Shown piece after piece: positions 4,953 to 5,918 of a DNA stretch of 5,918 nt. Below the pieces are notes generated by a model, which saw only the letters and a program-made list of their open reading frames with translations, did not search any database and had not been told where the DNA came from. How positions within the stretch are numbered: position 1 is the first letter of the stretch; each line of letters opens with the position of its first letter. The DNA lies in the NCBI GenBank assembly GCA_026193675.1, contig JAPHSO010000057.1:1-5918 (forward strand), in the 5' to 3' direction. This DNA comes from Gammaproteobacteria bacterium. GTDB taxonomy: Bacteria; Pseudomonadota; Gammaproteobacteria; Thiohalomonadales; Thiohalomonadaceae. Position numbers and translations under genes: made by a program.

Positions 4953-5918
4953 TTAGAGCTTTGCGACCATCTGTTGCTGATCCAGCATAATGTTCTCCAC
5001 TGCCGAGAGCTTCAGTGTGTGGCGTTTACGCTCAACAACTTCAGCCGAGTAGCGCTTGGCCTCTAACAGTGCAAAGAAGGCGTCACGATGTCCGCTCTTT
5101 TTATAGAAGGTGTAGACCAGAAAATAGCCTTCAGCGATTGCTTCACGGTCATTACTGGTCAAATTTCCAGGCGCCCCTTCAAGGGTAGGCATGGTGATGG
5201 TGCGACCTTCGCGTAGCCTGTCTGGATTGCTGATCGCATCTGAGTTGGAATAGTAAATATGGGGCCAATAGAGCGGTTCGGAATAGAAGCGCTTAGAGAG
5301 GCGCCACAGACTATTACCCGATTGCAGTTTGTATGGCTGTTCAGCAAAGAAAATTGGGGGCGCAGTTGCCGGAGTTAAGGCTGAATCAATAACTGCTTCA
5401 ACAGCTGGAGCCTCTACAAAGGCCTCAACGGGTGCGGCAACAACTTCAACCTTTTCAATGGCTCTCTCCTCAATACTCTCCACAGGACTGCTCTGCGCAA
5501 TAACCGATGGCGCATCATCCACGGTTGATTCTCCATTCACCACTTCAACCGGTGCCAACCCAGCAGGCTCCGGAGTTGATTCCGGCAGTTCAGGATCATC
5601 CTGAGCCACCACTGCAGCCTCTAACTCAACCCTTTGTTGTGCCGATTGAGTTGCAATAATTTGTGCAAGTTCCGATTCTAGCTCCTCTCCTACAACGGGG
5701 CTCGCGACCACAGCACCATCTGCTTCAGCCTCCATCTCAGTTGTGGTGGTGATCGGGTCAGGCTCGGCCACCGCCATTTCAGCCGTTGTTTCAGGTAGCG
5801 ATTCAGGAATTGACGTTGCAGCTTCAATGGGACTCAACTGCGATTTCAACTCAAGCTCAGCCACAACCATCGGAGTTGAACCGGCTGCCTGGTTAACCGA
5901 GTCTGACAATGTATCAAC
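4953..5918 (-). CDS. LysM-domain protein with long acidic low-complexity region (N-terminus off the right edge)
   Basis: The frame is open from the TAA at 4955-4953 to the right edge, giving 321 visible residues. The first possible start is a TTG at 5909 with no supporting site, so I take the true start to be outside the window. Numbering from that TTG, residues 1-190 are rich in Ala, Glu, Val, Pro, Ser and Thr, with only four basic residues (K22, R93, R149, K153) and PVE-type repeats. A LysM domain follows at 192-241, including YKLQSGNSLWRLSKRFY (193-209), WPHIYYSN (215-222) and NPDRLREG (228-235). LysM binds glycan chains such as peptidoglycan. The C-terminal 250-318 is predicted helical and fits no family I recognise. 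No signal peptide or membrane anchor is visible, so localisation depends on the missing part. FimV-type polar proteins share a LysM plus acidic-linker design, but the order and size here do not establish that. Confidence 0.85.
   Translation of the reverse strand, partial: VDTLSDSVNQAAGSTPMVVAELELKSQLSPIEAATSIPESLPETTAEMAVAEPDPITTTTEMEAEADGAVVASPVVGEELESELAQIIATQSAQQRVELEAAVVAQDDPELPESTPEPAGLAPVEVVNGESTVDDAPSVIAQSSPVESIEERAIEKVEVVAAPVEAFVEAPAVEAVIDSALTPATAPPIFFAEQPYKLQSGNSLWRLSKRFYSEPLYWPHIYYSNSDAISNPDRLREGRTITMPTLEGAPGNLTSNDREAIAEGYFLVYTFYKKSGHRDAFFALLEAKRYSAEVVERKRHTLKLSAVENIMLDQQQMVAKL

Noticed and set aside
5329..5604. Plus-strand open frame of 91 codons rich in Ser, Thr, Ala and Gly
   Set aside because: Its composition is the mirror of the Ala/Glu/Val-rich coding sequence of the LysM protein on the other strand, and it has no start signal.
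5380..5900. Short recurring GGAGTTGA-like words in the LysM gene, considered as DNA repeats
   Set aside because: They are irregularly spaced and correspond to repeated Ser-Thr-Pro and similar residues in a low-complexity protein, so coding bias explains them. They are not a CRISPR or regulatory repeat.

Overview
The window reads as ordinary chromosomal DNA from a gammaproteobacterium of moderate GC content. The evidence is the comEC / DUF2062 / lolD / lolC neighbourhood, which from memory is a recurring gene order in that class, together with LolD and LolC/E proteins of clearly proteobacterial type. Genus cannot be fixed from the sequence. I saw no tRNA, rRNA, insertion sequence, CRISPR array or phage gene. 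Coding density is high and no gap between genes exceeds 85 bases.

Layout from left to right. Positions 1-1000 (minus) hold the first 333 codons of comEC, the inner-membrane DNA-uptake channel; its 3' part lies off the left edge. A 59-base divergent gap follows, with a perfect 10-base palindrome. Positions 1060-1602 (plus) encode a small DUF2062 membrane protein. Its stop codon shares a TTAA with the stop of lolD, which converges on it. The lol operon is on the minus strand: a LolC/LolE-type permease (3522-2275), then the ATPase LolD (2282-1599), joined by an 8-base overlap. Positions 3596-4201 (plus) encode a protein of unknown function whose core motifs resemble the DUF2452 / human C1orf50 family. 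A NAD(P)H-dependent FMN reductase-like flavoprotein (4256-4867) follows 54 bases later on the same strand. Positions 4953-5918 (minus) hold a LysM-domain protein with a long acidic low-complexity region; its N-terminus runs off the right edge.

Functionally, most of the recognisable genes concern the cell envelope. LolC/E and LolD extract lipoproteins from the inner membrane, the LysM protein probably binds peptidoglycan, and ComEC moves DNA across the inner membrane. The DUF2452-like protein and the flavoprotein may form a small separate operon with no assigned pathway.

I did not find a clearly new biological system. The two observations most worth a second look are the lolC leader, where a hairpin covers a strong Shine-Dalgarno sequence that serves a two-codon open frame rather than lolC itself, and the motif match between the 3596-4201 protein and a eukaryotic protein family of unknown function.
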